Source: Macrosoma leucophasiata (taxonomy: Eukaryota; Arthropoda; Insecta; Lepidoptera; Hedylidae). From it: DNA of 64,000 nt. Positions 32,789-41,849 of this stretch are shown here, piece by piece. The position numbers were made by a program, and so were the translations under genes. How positions within the stretch are numbered: position 1 is the first letter of the stretch; every line of letters starts with the position of its first letter. The notes beneath the pieces are model-generated. The model saw only the letters and a list, made by a program, of their open reading frames with translations. It was not told where the DNA came from and did no database searches. The DNA lies in contig JAWQUS010000009.1 in assembly GCA_036365455.1 (NCBI GenBank), positions 5,486,001-5,550,000 of the forward strand, read 5' to 3'.

Positions 32789-35700
32789 TGGTCTTCTGAC
32801 AGCCACCACAAGCATAGCAGGCCTAAGGTGCGTACAGATTAACCTTCACCATTCTAAGGCTGCCACAGCTCTTCTGGCAAGGCAGTTAAAGATGGGCAAA
32901 TTTGACATAGCGTTGATTCAGGAACCCTATTTATATAGGGGACAGATCAAAGGCTTAGGTAACTGTGGCGGCTTCATTTACTATAAATGTGCCACCGGTG
33001 ACATGAGAACATGCATATATGTTAGGGATAGTGTAAATGTCATTCCACTAAATGCATTATGTTCTAGGGACCTTACGGTGGTTAAGGTTGAGGCTGGTAG
33101 GGGAAATTCGAGAAGAACAGCTACCCTTGCTTCTGCTTATTTCCCCTACGAGAAAGAAGAGCCGGCGTCCGCTGAATTCAAGACACTGGTAGACAACTGC
33201 AACCACGAGAACCTTGACCTCATCGTGGGCTGCGACGCGAACTCTCACCACATCGCTTGGGGGAGCTCGGATATAAATCGAAGGGGAGAGAAGTTACTAG
33301 ACTTTGTGGTAAGTTCAAATCTTCAAATCCTTAATAAGGGCAATAAGCCTACATTTGTAAATGCTCGAAGAGCAGAGGTCATAGATGTTACGCTAGCCAC
33401 CAATAGGGCCAGCAAAAACATTGACAACTGGCATGTGTCAGGTGAAGTTTCCTTATCGGATCACAACTACATATGCTTTACGTATCGCACAGTAAAGCCC
33501 ACGGATGCAGCTGTACGAAGAAGGAATCCCCGGCACACTGACTGGACGTCGTTTAGACGTGACCTAAAAGTAGAACTAGGGAATCTAACAGGTAAACTGA
33601 ACTCAGCCTTGGATATTGAATTCGAAGCAGAGAGGTTGTGCAAAGCCATTGTGACCTCGTGGGTAAGCAATTGCCCAGAGCATAAGGTAATTAGTAAAAA
33701 GGAACCATGGTGGACTCCTGAGGTAGCGAAAAGCCGTCAGGAGGCCAGACGGGCCTTCAACACTGCCAAAGCTTGTAAGAACTTTGAAATATATTCGAGG
33801 GCCCTTACACTGTACAGCAATGCAGTTAGGAAGGCAAAACGCAGGGCTTGGAGAGATCACTGTAGTAGAATTACTAGTGCCCCAGAAGGGATGCGACTCT
33901 CGAAGGCGTTGTCGACAACCAAAGACTGTCCACTTACGACAGTCCGCAAACATGACGGTCGACTAACCGAATCCGGGAGGGATACGTTAGAGGTAATGCT
34001 AAACACACACTTTCCGGACTCTATTGCTCTACATGATGATGAAGATGCGATTCATGCAGAAGAAGTGCAGTGCCACACTCGTAAACATGACTGGATGACT
34101 GCGAAAAAGGTAGTAGACGATAAAAAGATTGCCTGGGCCATGGGAACCTTCCAGCCATTCAAATCCCCTGGCCCGGATGGAATCTATCCTGTAATGCTAC
34201 AACAAGGTATGCCTATACTTAATAAACATCTTTGTAGGTTATACAGGGCTTGTATCGCCTTTGGTTATATACCGAAGGCTTGGAGACAGGTAAATGTGGT
34301 ATTTATACCAAAACCGGGTAAGGCAGACTATGAGGAGGCTAAATCATATAGACCTATTAGTCTTCAATCATTTCTGCTTAAGGCAATGGAAAAATTAGTG
34401 GATAGACACATACGGGAGGGTCCACTAAAGAAGAAACCATTGCAGAGACTTCAGTGCGCCTATCAGCCTGGTAAGTCAACTGAAACTGCACTACATTATG
34501 TGGTAAGTCGTGCTGAGGCAGCCCTAGAAAATAAAGAAATATGCCTAGGAGCATTCCTGGATGTGGAAGGAGCATTTGATCGCACCACCTTCCTATCCAT
34601 CAGAAGGGCTGCAACAGAGCATGGTATTAATGATACCCTTTGCAAATGGATCGAATGCATGCTAAAGGGGAGGATAATAAACTCTACTGTAATGGGTGAG
34701 TCCATAAAGGCGAAAACAACGAGAGGGTGCCCGCAAGGGGGGGTTCTATCACCGCTTTTGTGGAGCCTCGTTGTTAATTCGCTCTTGGTTGAGCTCAACG
34801 AGGGTGCTTTTTATACAGTGGGCTATGCGGACGACCTGGCCATTATGGTCAATGGTAAGTTTCCGGGTACTGTATCAACTCTAATGCAGAAAGCACTGAT
34901 AATGGTTGAACACTGGTGTAAACACAATAGTTTGACTATCAACCCGTCTAAAACTACGATAATACCGTTTACAAGACGAAGGGCTCTAACAGAACTAAGG
35001 AGACTAACTCTTTGTAATGTGGAGCTGGAATGGTCCACAGAGGTAAAGTATTTAGGTGTAACACTAGATAAAAAGCTCACGTGGAAGGGCCATGTTAACT
35101 GTATTACCCAAAAGGCTCTTAGAATTTTTGGCTGGTGCAGATCAACGTATGGCAAAACCTGGGGTCTGAAACCACAGGTAATAAAATGGTTGTATACAGT
35201 AATGGTTCGACCCATTCTGTTATATGGAAGTATAGTGTGGTGGCCAAGAACCAAACTGACGACATGTAGAGAACTTCTACGAAAGATACAGAGAACGGCA
35301 TGCATGGCCATTTCTGGTGCTTTCCGCACTACACCCACAGCGGCCTTGGAAATCATTTTGGGACTTGAACCACTTCACATAACAGTTGAGGTCGAAGCTA
35401 GGAAAGCACTCCATAGACTGGCGACAGCTGGTTATTGGCACAGCTCCATGCCGAGATTGCAACACACGCGATTCGAGACCAACACTGGGCTTGATAGAGT
35501 ACTGCACATGGTAAGTGACAAATGTCTAACTACGTTTGTATTCCATAGGAACTACAACGTCACCATCCCGACAAGGGAGGAGTGGAAAAGGGGAATGCGC
35601 TCTCTTGGATCCAACAGCGTAGTCTGGTATACTGATGGATCCAAGATGACTGCTGGTACAGGGGCTGGAGTATACAGCTGTGACTACGAGTGTAGTCAAA

Positions 35701-36458
35701 GTATGGGTAAATATGCCACAGTTTTCCAAGCAGAGGCTTATGCGATTGTGGCATGTGCCAAAGAGAGTCTGTCAAGTGGTGCAGCCGGGAAAGACATTTA
35801 CATTCTCAGCGATAGCCAGGCAGCTCTGAAAGCCCTGACATCGTTTAGGGTTAACTCGAGGCTGATACTTGAAGGTGTGCAAACCCTTAATAAATTAGGT
35901 AAGCACAACAGAGTTAGGCTAATATGGGTGCCGGGGCATGAAGGCATCAGGGGCAATGAAAGGGCCGATGAACTAGCTAGACTTGGTTCCAATACCAAAC
36001 TAGTGGGTCCTGAGCCATTCGTGGGAATTTCAGCAACCACCACATACACTGCCTTAAGGGCGTATGCCGCAGAACGACATCTGAAGGAATGGACGAACGT
36101 CCAGGGACAGGTACATTCGAAAAGGTTTCTAGGGGTCGACACGATCTACAATAAGAACATCCTACGATTAAATAGGCAAGATTTGCGAATGATTGTGGGA
36201 GTTTTCACAGGCCATTTCGGCACGAGGCAGCACCTACAGCGGATGCACCTGGGTGAAGATTCACTGTGCAGAGCTTGTGGTGAGCACGAGGAGACAATGG
36301 AACATCTCTTATGCCAATGTGATGGCCTTGCTGGTAAGCGTATGAAGATCCTCGGGGTGGCATATCCTACACCGGGAGATTATAAGGTACTGTACATCAG
36401 GGACACCATCAAATATATCTCAGATATATTTAAAGGGACCATGGATGGAAGTATATAG
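32745..36458 (+). CDS. LOA LINE ORF2: endonuclease, reverse transcriptase, RNase H
   Basis: About 1230 residues. The endonuclease opens with QINLHHSKAA and shows LIQEPY, GCDANSHH and LSDHNY. The reverse transcriptase shows SPGPDGIYP, YRPISLQSFLLK, GCPQGGVLSPLLW and catalytic YADD at about 688. The RNase H shows WYTDGSK (about 954), ILSDSQAALKAL and WVPGHEGIRGNERADELA. A terminal zinc motif CRAC-x8-HLLCQC follows. The EN-RT-RNase H order fits the LOA clade. The frame opens at 32745, after a stop at 32742. No ATG occurs before the endonuclease motif, and the only early initiator-like codon is TTG at 32760, so translation probably depends on reinitiation or a shift from ORF1. Confidence 0.9.
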   Translation, partial: ASPPPLKIFCRRTSNGLLTATTSIAGLRCVQINLHHSKAATALLARQLKMGKFDIALIQEPYLYRGQIKGLGNCGGFIYYKCATGDMRTCIYVRDSVNVIPLNALCSRDLTVVKVEAGRGNSRRTATLASAYFPYEKEEPASAEFKTLVDNCNHENLDLIVGCDANSHHIAWGSSDINRRGEKLLDFVVSSNLQILNKGNKPTFVNARRAEVIDVTLATNRASKNIDNWHVSGEVSLSDHNYICFTYRTVKPTDAAVRRRNPRHTDWTSFRRDLKVELGNLTGKLNSALDIEFEAERLCKAIVTSWVSNCPEHKVISKKEPWWTPEVAKSRQEARRAFNTAKACKNFEIYSRALTLYSNAVRKAKRRAWRDHCSRITSAPEGMRLSKALSTTKDCPLTTVRKHDGRLTESGRDTLEVMLNTHFPDSIALHDDEDAIHAEEVQCHTRKHDWMTAKKVVDDKKIAWAMGTFQPFKSPGPDGIYPVMLQQGMPILNKHLCRLYRACIAFGYIPKAWRQVNVVFIPKPGKADYEEAKSYRPISLQSFLLKAMEKLVDRHIREGPLKKKPLQRLQCAYQPGKSTETALHYVVSRAEAALENKEICLGAFLDVEGAFDRTTFLSIRRAATEHGINDTLCKWIECMLKGRIINSTVMGESIKAKTTRGCPQGGVLSPLLWSLVVNSLLVELNEGAFYTVGYADDLAIMVNGKFPGTVSTLMQKALIMVEHWCKHNSLTINPSKTTIIPFTRRRALTELRRLTLCNVELEWSTEVKYLGVTLDKKLTWKGHVNCITQKALRIFGWCRSTYGKTWGLKPQVIKWLYTVMVRPILLYGSIVWWPRTKLTTCRELLRKIQRTACMAISGAFRTTPTAALEIILGLEPLHITVEVEARKALHRLATAGYWHSSMPRLQHTRFETNTGLDRVLHMVSDKCLTTFVFHRNYNVTIPTREEWKRGMRSLGSNSVVWYTDGSKMTAGTGAGVYSCDYECSQSMGKYATVFQAEAYAIVACAKESLSSGAAGKDIYILSDSQAALKALTSFRVNSRLILEGVQTLNKLGKHNRVRLIWVPGHEGIRGNERADELARLGSNTKLVGPEPFVGISATTTYTALRAYAAERHLKEWTNVQGQVHSKRFLGVDTIYNKNILRLNRQDLRMIVGVFTGHFGTRQHLQRMHLGEDSLCRACGEHEETMEHLLCQCDGLAGKRMKILGVAYPTPGDYKVLYIRDTIKYISDIFKGTMDGSI

Positions 36459-36544
36459 GGTCTTGGGGGTGAACACAAAAGATCCCAATGGGTCGAAGTG
36501 TCCCAGTGTAACAGCTGGCCCCACAATAAGATAAGATAGATAAG

Positions 36545-36905
36545 ATGTATAGATCTATCTTTCATCTTATTTTCTCGGTCAGTAGCACCAATTGACTGAA
36601 ACTTAATAATAATTGTCTATAAAAAAATACTGTCCAATTAAGTTTCAAATGACCTTTTCGAAAATACGGTTCAACGTAGGATGGACGTTTGTAGGTAGGT
36701 ACTTACACGACTTAGCAATTTTTCGCAATCCTAGCAGCCTGTGTGCTTTAATCCCAGATGGCCTACGTCTAATATCGTGTACAGAGAAGCATTACTCTAA
36801 AGTAGATTTTTTTAGCTACCCAAAACTTATATCCAAAAGCGCTGCCCAAAGTCCCAAAGTCACTATTCCACGCGAACAAAGTCGCAGGCATAGCTAGTTA
36901 CTAAT
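36545..36905 (-). repeat. Element X (minus copy), part 2
   Basis: Complement of 25925-26185 plus 26700-26800: ATATCGTGTACAGAGAAGCA, CCCAAAGTCCCAAAGTCACT and GTCGCAGGCATAGCTAGT match the plus copy in reverse. The 94-codon ORF is incidental. Confidence 0.75.
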
Positions 36906-38509
36906 AAATTATTACATTTGTTCGAATGACCCGATCTCTGCATATACAAGTTACCAACGCTTGAATTTTATTGATAGAAAATAGTTTCTTACACCAACGA
37001 TGGCAGCACCCTTACAACTCAGTCGGGAACTAATGACCCCGAAATCCCTTTAGACGTCCTTTAGGCAGCGTACATAATTGTGGATCCATTTTAATTGCTT
37101 TTTTTTTTTAATTGTTTTTCGGCTACGGAAGCAAGTCCTTAACAGCCAATCTTCAGTAAATAGTTTTCTTCATTTCTTATGATAATGAATATCCATATGG
37201 AAGATGACGATGATTGGATGCTTCCATGTGGAATATGATGAGATGGCTCCAGTAAAGTGATGGGGACTTTACTAGGAGATTTTACGAAGTTTTGGAGGCA
37301 TAATGAAAAATCACTTTTCACTTCATAATATCACTTTCTTACACCTGTGAACGTTATCGAATGCTTTACGATAAAAATCCAATCATTTTTACACATAAAA
37401 ACGCGACTATTCACAAATTTCGAAAATAATATCACGCAGCGACCCAGCTCTTTGCCGCGTTCCCGCCAAAACCCCATTTTAATTGCATATTGTTGTGTAT
37501 GCCATTAACGATATACTCGTATTTTGACAGTGTAGGTGGTCAAAGGACAGAAAAAGATAAGTAGCATGATAGCTACTTATCTAACATTATGCTTACTTAA
37601 AAAAAAATTAAGTAGCTTTCTAGCGATTTAAAAACAGTTTGTGTTATCATTAACACTTTTGTTATTTTTTTAAAGTGAAAACTTCTTTAGCGAGTTTGTG
37701 TTTTTTTGTAATGGTACGCGAACTCGCGACCAGGACACGTGACCCTGATCGAAAATGCGGAAGAGGGACCCGTGACCAAAATTGCGTCGGCCTTCTTTTT
37801 GGGGCCAATCAAAAGGGGACAGCTGTCATTGTGGTGATGGTGGTTTTAGTTGGCCGACTAGCCCAAAGAGTATACCAATACTACGGTGTTAGTGTTGGTG
37901 GTGTTTTTTTTATTATTTTGTTTTTTTGTGATGAATTAAATGAAGAATAAATAGTATAGGCTTTGGGTTTCACGCAACCTATGATACGACAAACATTATT
38001 CCTTAAACTTAAATTGTCCACTTTTGCCTAATTTATAGCTGAATATTATTCTACACTCCATCTATCGTCAACCCTTCCTTGTAACAACAGATCCGTATTT
38101 CCGATTTGATGAACAAAACCTTAACAACAAAAGCACTCGAATTATTCAAACTACATTCTTGTAATCTGATTCTAATCTTGGTTCATTTTGTACAGCCATT
38201 GAACATTGTCTTGATGTTGTACGGCAACAAGCGAAACAACTTTTGTATAATTTGAGGACTGGGTAACAATACGCCGAGATCACAGAACTAAACTAACTTG
38301 GGGACCAACCCAGACTCACGTACAGTCAATATTGAGGCTGTTGAAGTTTATAGTGTAATATGAATTGCAATATACAACATATTTACTCATGAAAACAACG
38401 TTATATTGCTTCTTGGTTTGTATTTTATTGTTCTCTCAAAATGGTAGCACATAATTTATCACAAAACCTTATTCATTTTTTTATTTTAGTGGATTTTGTA
38501 ATAACACAT
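36906..38509. other. No gene recognised
   Basis: AT-rich sequence. A 91-codon frame (37675-37950) begins with GTG and has no domain. Two adjacent hairpins occur at 37555-37582 and about 37591-37616. Confidence 0.45.
37555..37616. repeat. Two adjacent hairpins
   Basis: AGATAAGTAGC, loop ATGATA, GCTACTTATCT (perfect 11-bp stem); then GCTTACTTAA, A-rich loop, TTAAGTAGC (one bulge). Both stems contain the GCTACTTA motif. Confidence 0.7.
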
Positions 38510-38672
38510 TCAAATGAAATTAGTTTAAAAAAAAAAGAAAAATAAAACATACTTTGGGCAAGACTTGAACCCGCGACCACTGGGAAGAACAGAAGTCCAC
38601 ACTTGACTGTCGTATTCTTCCTTCACATTTGTCGAATTGCCTTGGGGTGGTAGCACCATATAAGTACTTTCC
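38510..38672 (-). repeat. SINE D, copy 2
   Basis: GGCAAGACTTGAACCCGCGA carries the B-box complement. The downstream TTCTTCCTTCACATTTGTCG and GGTAGCACCAT match the flank of the copy at 29880-30055. The A-box part is decayed. Confidence 0.6.
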
Positions 38673-38849
38673 TTTTCTTAGTTTAGTATGATGATTTGTA
38701 ATTCAAATATATCGAATACTCTCTATTGCGGTGACACCACTTCTGATATACTTGATCAAATTTAGGTCTGCAGAAGTAATGCATTTACATGGTGACAATT
38801 TCACTTATTTATGTGAGTCTTAACTTGTGCAAATGTATTTTATGCTGTG

Positions 38850-39020
38850 GCCGACTTCAAAGCGCTATGCAATGTTTCGTAACTAATGCGTAGCACTAAG
38901 CTACATTAATCAAAACTACGTAGCACTAAGGTACGTTACGCAAAGCTACGTCACGCAAAGCCACGTCACTCAAAGCTACGTCACGCAAAGCTACGTCACG
39001 CAAAGCGACCTAGCATAAAA
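38850..39020. repeat. GCTACG minisatellite, first block
   Basis: A 15-bp unit CAAAGCTACGTCACG repeats about five times (38941-39005), preceded by looser TAGCACTAAGCTAC units. A second block lies at 39170-39335. Confidence 0.85.
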
Positions 39021-39169
39021 CTACCGAGTTCATAATGGCAGATGCAATTTTACAAAGTTTTGTTTTATATTAATATTATTACAAAATTATGCCTGTGTTC
39101 TGTAATTTATAATATGATTAAATAAATAACCAAACCGGCTTCATGCACTTTGCACTCTTTCGTTAAGCT

Positions 39170-39335
39170 TTTCAGCTACGTAACACCTCGCTCCGTAGCA
39201 CTAAGCTACATGACGGAAAGCTACGTAGCATAAAACTACCGACTTCAAAGCGCTATGCACCCTTTTGTAAAGCTTAGTGCTACGTAACGCCACGCTACGT
39301 AGCACTAAGCTACGTATCATAAAAGCACGTAGCGA
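39170..39335. repeat. GCTACG minisatellite, second block
   Basis: CGTAGCACTAAGCTAC and CTACGTAGCATAAA units. It shares CCGACTTCAAAGCGCTATGCA (in part) with the sequence just before the first block, so the two are parts of one repeated structure. Confidence 0.75.
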
Positions 39336-39415
39336 AATCAATGTTTTATGGTTATATTATAGAGTTATCTATTAATATTGAATTATATTTATTATCAATA
39401 TTTCGAGTTGATTTA

Positions 39416-39450
39416 CTTTTTTTGTACAGAATTTTTCTGTACAAAAAAAG
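39416..39450. repeat. 16-bp perfect hairpin with longer imperfect arms
   Basis: CTTTTTTTGTACAGAA, three-base loop TTT, TTCTGTACAAAAAAAG. Outside it GAGTTGA (about 39405) and TCAACT (about 39460) can also pair, so the foldback may extend to about 60-70 nt. Confidence 0.8.
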
Positions 39451-39469
39451 ACTGAATTCTCAACTATTG

Positions 39470-40439
39470 TAGAACAAATATTATAATGAATGTACACAAG
39501 TTGCCTAAAAACAACACAATTCAGAGAAATCAATATGTTCCGACATTTCCGAAGTCCTATCCATCCCTTTGAAAAAATATTAATTAACAGACTGTTAAGC
39601 AAAAAATATACAGAACCAAAAAGATTTTTGTAATATTTTTTGTTATTAATAGTTAAACGCATACACTTAAAGGCGATTATTGGTTTGAGAAATTCTGTAC
39701 GTGCATATCCAAATATTCATGTAGGTCAACAAGTTACAGAACCATTCCATATTTCAAGAGCATTCATCGAAGATATTAAAAGAATAAACTTCTCAGAATG
39801 TTACGTTTCTGCCTTTTTATAACTTTCACAAAGAAAACCCATAAAGTAAATGTTTTAACGCTCGCACTTGAAACTGTTAGATCTCTAGCTATTCCATGAA
39901 ACATATGGCACTTTTGAAAGTTTATAGCGATTCGACAAGTATGAAATATTGTTCAAACAGCAAAATATTAACTTATTAATATTATCATGATATATTAGGA
40001 CTTCCAAATAAAAATACAGAATTTGATAGTAACCTTTCAAGTTCTATTGCTTTTATGTCCATCATAAAACACCCTCTATAGAAAATAAGCAATTAAATGA
40101 ATCATCATCAATATGTCACGTGACTTAACAATGACGACAAGAATCCCATCCATTTTTTTTATTTTCGAGGTATAGTGTTAACGGTTATAGCTAGTCTTCT
40201 TGGCTAGGAGGGTAGATAAGATTCAACCATCCCATTTCATTACAACACCAGCCAACGGTGTATTCTGCCAGCAGCAATAGGCAACTAAAAGCAGATCTTC
40301 CAGACCAGATTTTCTTGCGCCTTATTCCAAACCATTCATTTCATAAGCGATCCTGAAAAGAACTTTATGCTCATAATACTTCAACGTCATAATCGGGGAA
40401 CCTCTTCTAATACTTGCATCAACGCACTTTACGATTGAA
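39470..40439. other. No gene recognised
   Basis: AT-rich sequence. The 60-codon frame at 39640-39822 has no recognisable domain. Confidence 0.45.
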
Positions 40440-40653
40440 CAAGGGACCGACCACCCGACTCTAATGCTTTCGTGATGCTTTCGATTATGAAGTCGCCCTG
40501 TCAGTTACGTACCGCCTAACTTTTGCCTGGAAGTGATTTCATCCGCAGGTACATACTTTAAAGCAAAATATTTTTAAAGGCGGTACGAAACTGACAAGAT
40601 GACGCCATAATCGAAAGGATCACGAAAGTATTAGTTAGGCGGTCGCCCCCTTG
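40440..40653. mobile_element. Foldback MITE-like element
   Basis: Two arms of about 75 bp in inverted orientation (40440-40516 and 40579-40653): CTTTCGTGATGCTTTCGATT on the left pairs with the complement of ATCGAAAGGATCACGAAAG on the right. The ends are CAAGGGACCG and CGCCCCCTTG. A central spacer of about 60 bp has no coding content. I found no clear target duplication. Confidence 0.65.
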
Positions 40654-41212
40654 GGCTGTGGATGCCCATAAGAATTCCGGAGATCAAAAAAGGTTCAGAT
40701 TACACAAACCTTTCACAAATAACGGGTGTATTTACGTACACCGAAACTTGATCTACATTTTTATTAAACTGCTAGAAAGGCGTTCAAACTAAGGATAACA
40801 ATGCCATTTTGTAGCTTGTATAATTTCACAATAAGCGCGAAAGAATCAGTGGAATAAGAATGCCTCTAGGTATCTTAGTATTATTGTAACACCCACGTAA
40901 TTCTAGGCACAACACACAATCATTAAGATAACTTTCCTTTGCACACAGACTGAAATGTTGTAATAATAACGATAATCCTTGTTACTTAAATAAAAAAGTG
41001 GAACAGTGTATAATTTTAGCACAAATTTTGTTAACAGAGATTTCTGAAATGACAATTTTGAATAGATGGGCTATATCATCCAAAAGGAAAATGTAACAGA
41101 GCGTGACACTGATTAAATAAATGATTTTTGAATTTCACTATATACCTATTTGATTCTTCAAAAATGTTTTTTGGAGTTTACGTAGCTACTCTTTGTGACG
41201 ATCTGAGTTTTT
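40654..41212. other. No gene recognised
   Basis: AT-rich spacer with no coding or RNA signal. Confidence 0.5.
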
Positions 41213-41400
41213 TGACGAGCCGATTAGTCCAGCGGTGTGAGATGACCGTTTAATTCGAAGGGTTCGATCCCGCACCGGAACAAATATTTGTATGGCCTAC
41301 AGATATTTGTTACGGGTCTGGGTGTTTGTGTATGTGTACAACGGCACCCACGACACAGGTTAATACCTACTGCGGGACTGTGAGTGTAAGCGTATTTTAT
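41213..41400 (+). repeat. SINE C (tRNA-headed), copy 1
   Basis: The head has A-box-like GATTAGTCCAGCGGTGTGAG and a B-box GGGTTCGATCCCG. The body includes TTGTATGGCCTACAGATATT, TGTACAACGGCACCCACGAC and TGTGAGTGTAAGCG, and ends in an AT-rich tail. Confidence 0.8.
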
Positions 41401-41469
41401 TTTATAATTTATTTATTAGTTATAATATAAGGCCCGATACGAAAATTTTATGAGGAGTAAAACGAAAGT

Positions 41470-41565
41470 TGAGGCACTACGCGCCATTTCTTTCTATATC
41501 TTGTTGTTTAACGATAATGTTCAGCGCTACCGTATTCCGGTCAGAAAGTTATACGGCCTCGTTAT
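41470..41565 (+). repeat. Family B copy 12, left part (split by Copia)
   Basis: GATAATGTTCAGCGCTACCG and TATTCCGGTCAG match family B. The repeat resumes at 46216 after the Copia element, with GTTAT duplicated at the break. Confidence 0.7.
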
Positions 41566-41728
41566 TGTTAAAGGAGTTTGGACGTCGATTTATTTTTAAT
41601 TGTTTATAAAAATAGAATGTCATTGTCATATACATTTTTGTTAGAATTTTTACGTCTCAGTTACAAATAAAATCGATCTTGTGAAAATTAATAAACAATT
41701 ATTTTTCATTACAACACGAACCTCAACA
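41566..41728 (+). repeat. Copia 5' LTR
   Basis: 163 bp starting TGTTAAAGGAG and ending CCTCAACA, identical by eye to the 3' LTR. It is preceded by GTTAT (41561-41565). Confidence 0.95.
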
Positions 41729-41739
41729 TGGTAGCAGAG
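41729..41739 (+). promoter_or_regulatory. Copia primer-binding site
   Basis: TGGTAGCAGAG directly abuts the 5' LTR and complements the 3' end of animal initiator tRNA-Met (ending CUCUGCUACCA). Minus-strand DNA synthesis would start here. Confidence 0.75.
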
Positions 41740-41849
41740 CGTTCAGAACGTTAAGTAAAGTTCGCTATAAAGGCTTACTGCAGCAAAAATTGAATGAGTA
41801 TATTTTTTTATGTAAAGTTCACATACGGTAAGACCCTCAACAAGTCATC

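Larger units (their letters stand above)
30553..36544 (+). mobile_element. Full-length LOA-type LINE
   Basis: About 5.99 kb between direct repeats ATGTATAGAT (30543-30552 and 36545-36554). It has a 5' UTR of about 0.9 kb, ORF1 (31442-32788), an overlapping ORF2 (to 36458) and a short 3' UTR ending in GATAA-type repeats. Joining the outer flanks recreates the sequence found uninterrupted, in reverse, at 26700-26800; this confirms both ends. No stop or frameshift is seen within the domains. It is visibly richer in GC than its surroundings. Confidence 0.9.

Noticed and set aside
32788..32799. ATG overlapping the ORF1 stop (TAATG) as the ORF2 start
   Set aside because: That ATG is in a different frame from ORF2 and meets TGA after three codons.
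37675..37950. 91-codon ORF
   Set aside because: Starts at GTG, has low-complexity hydrophobic ends and no recognisable family.
38941..39005. Possible CRISPR-like array
   Set aside because: The 15-bp units are directly joined without unique spacers, and the DNA is animal; it is a minisatellite.
41215..41285. Genuine tRNA gene
   Set aside because: A- and B-boxes are present, but the acceptor stem does not close and the unit repeats with a shared non-tRNA body at 53245; it is a SINE head.
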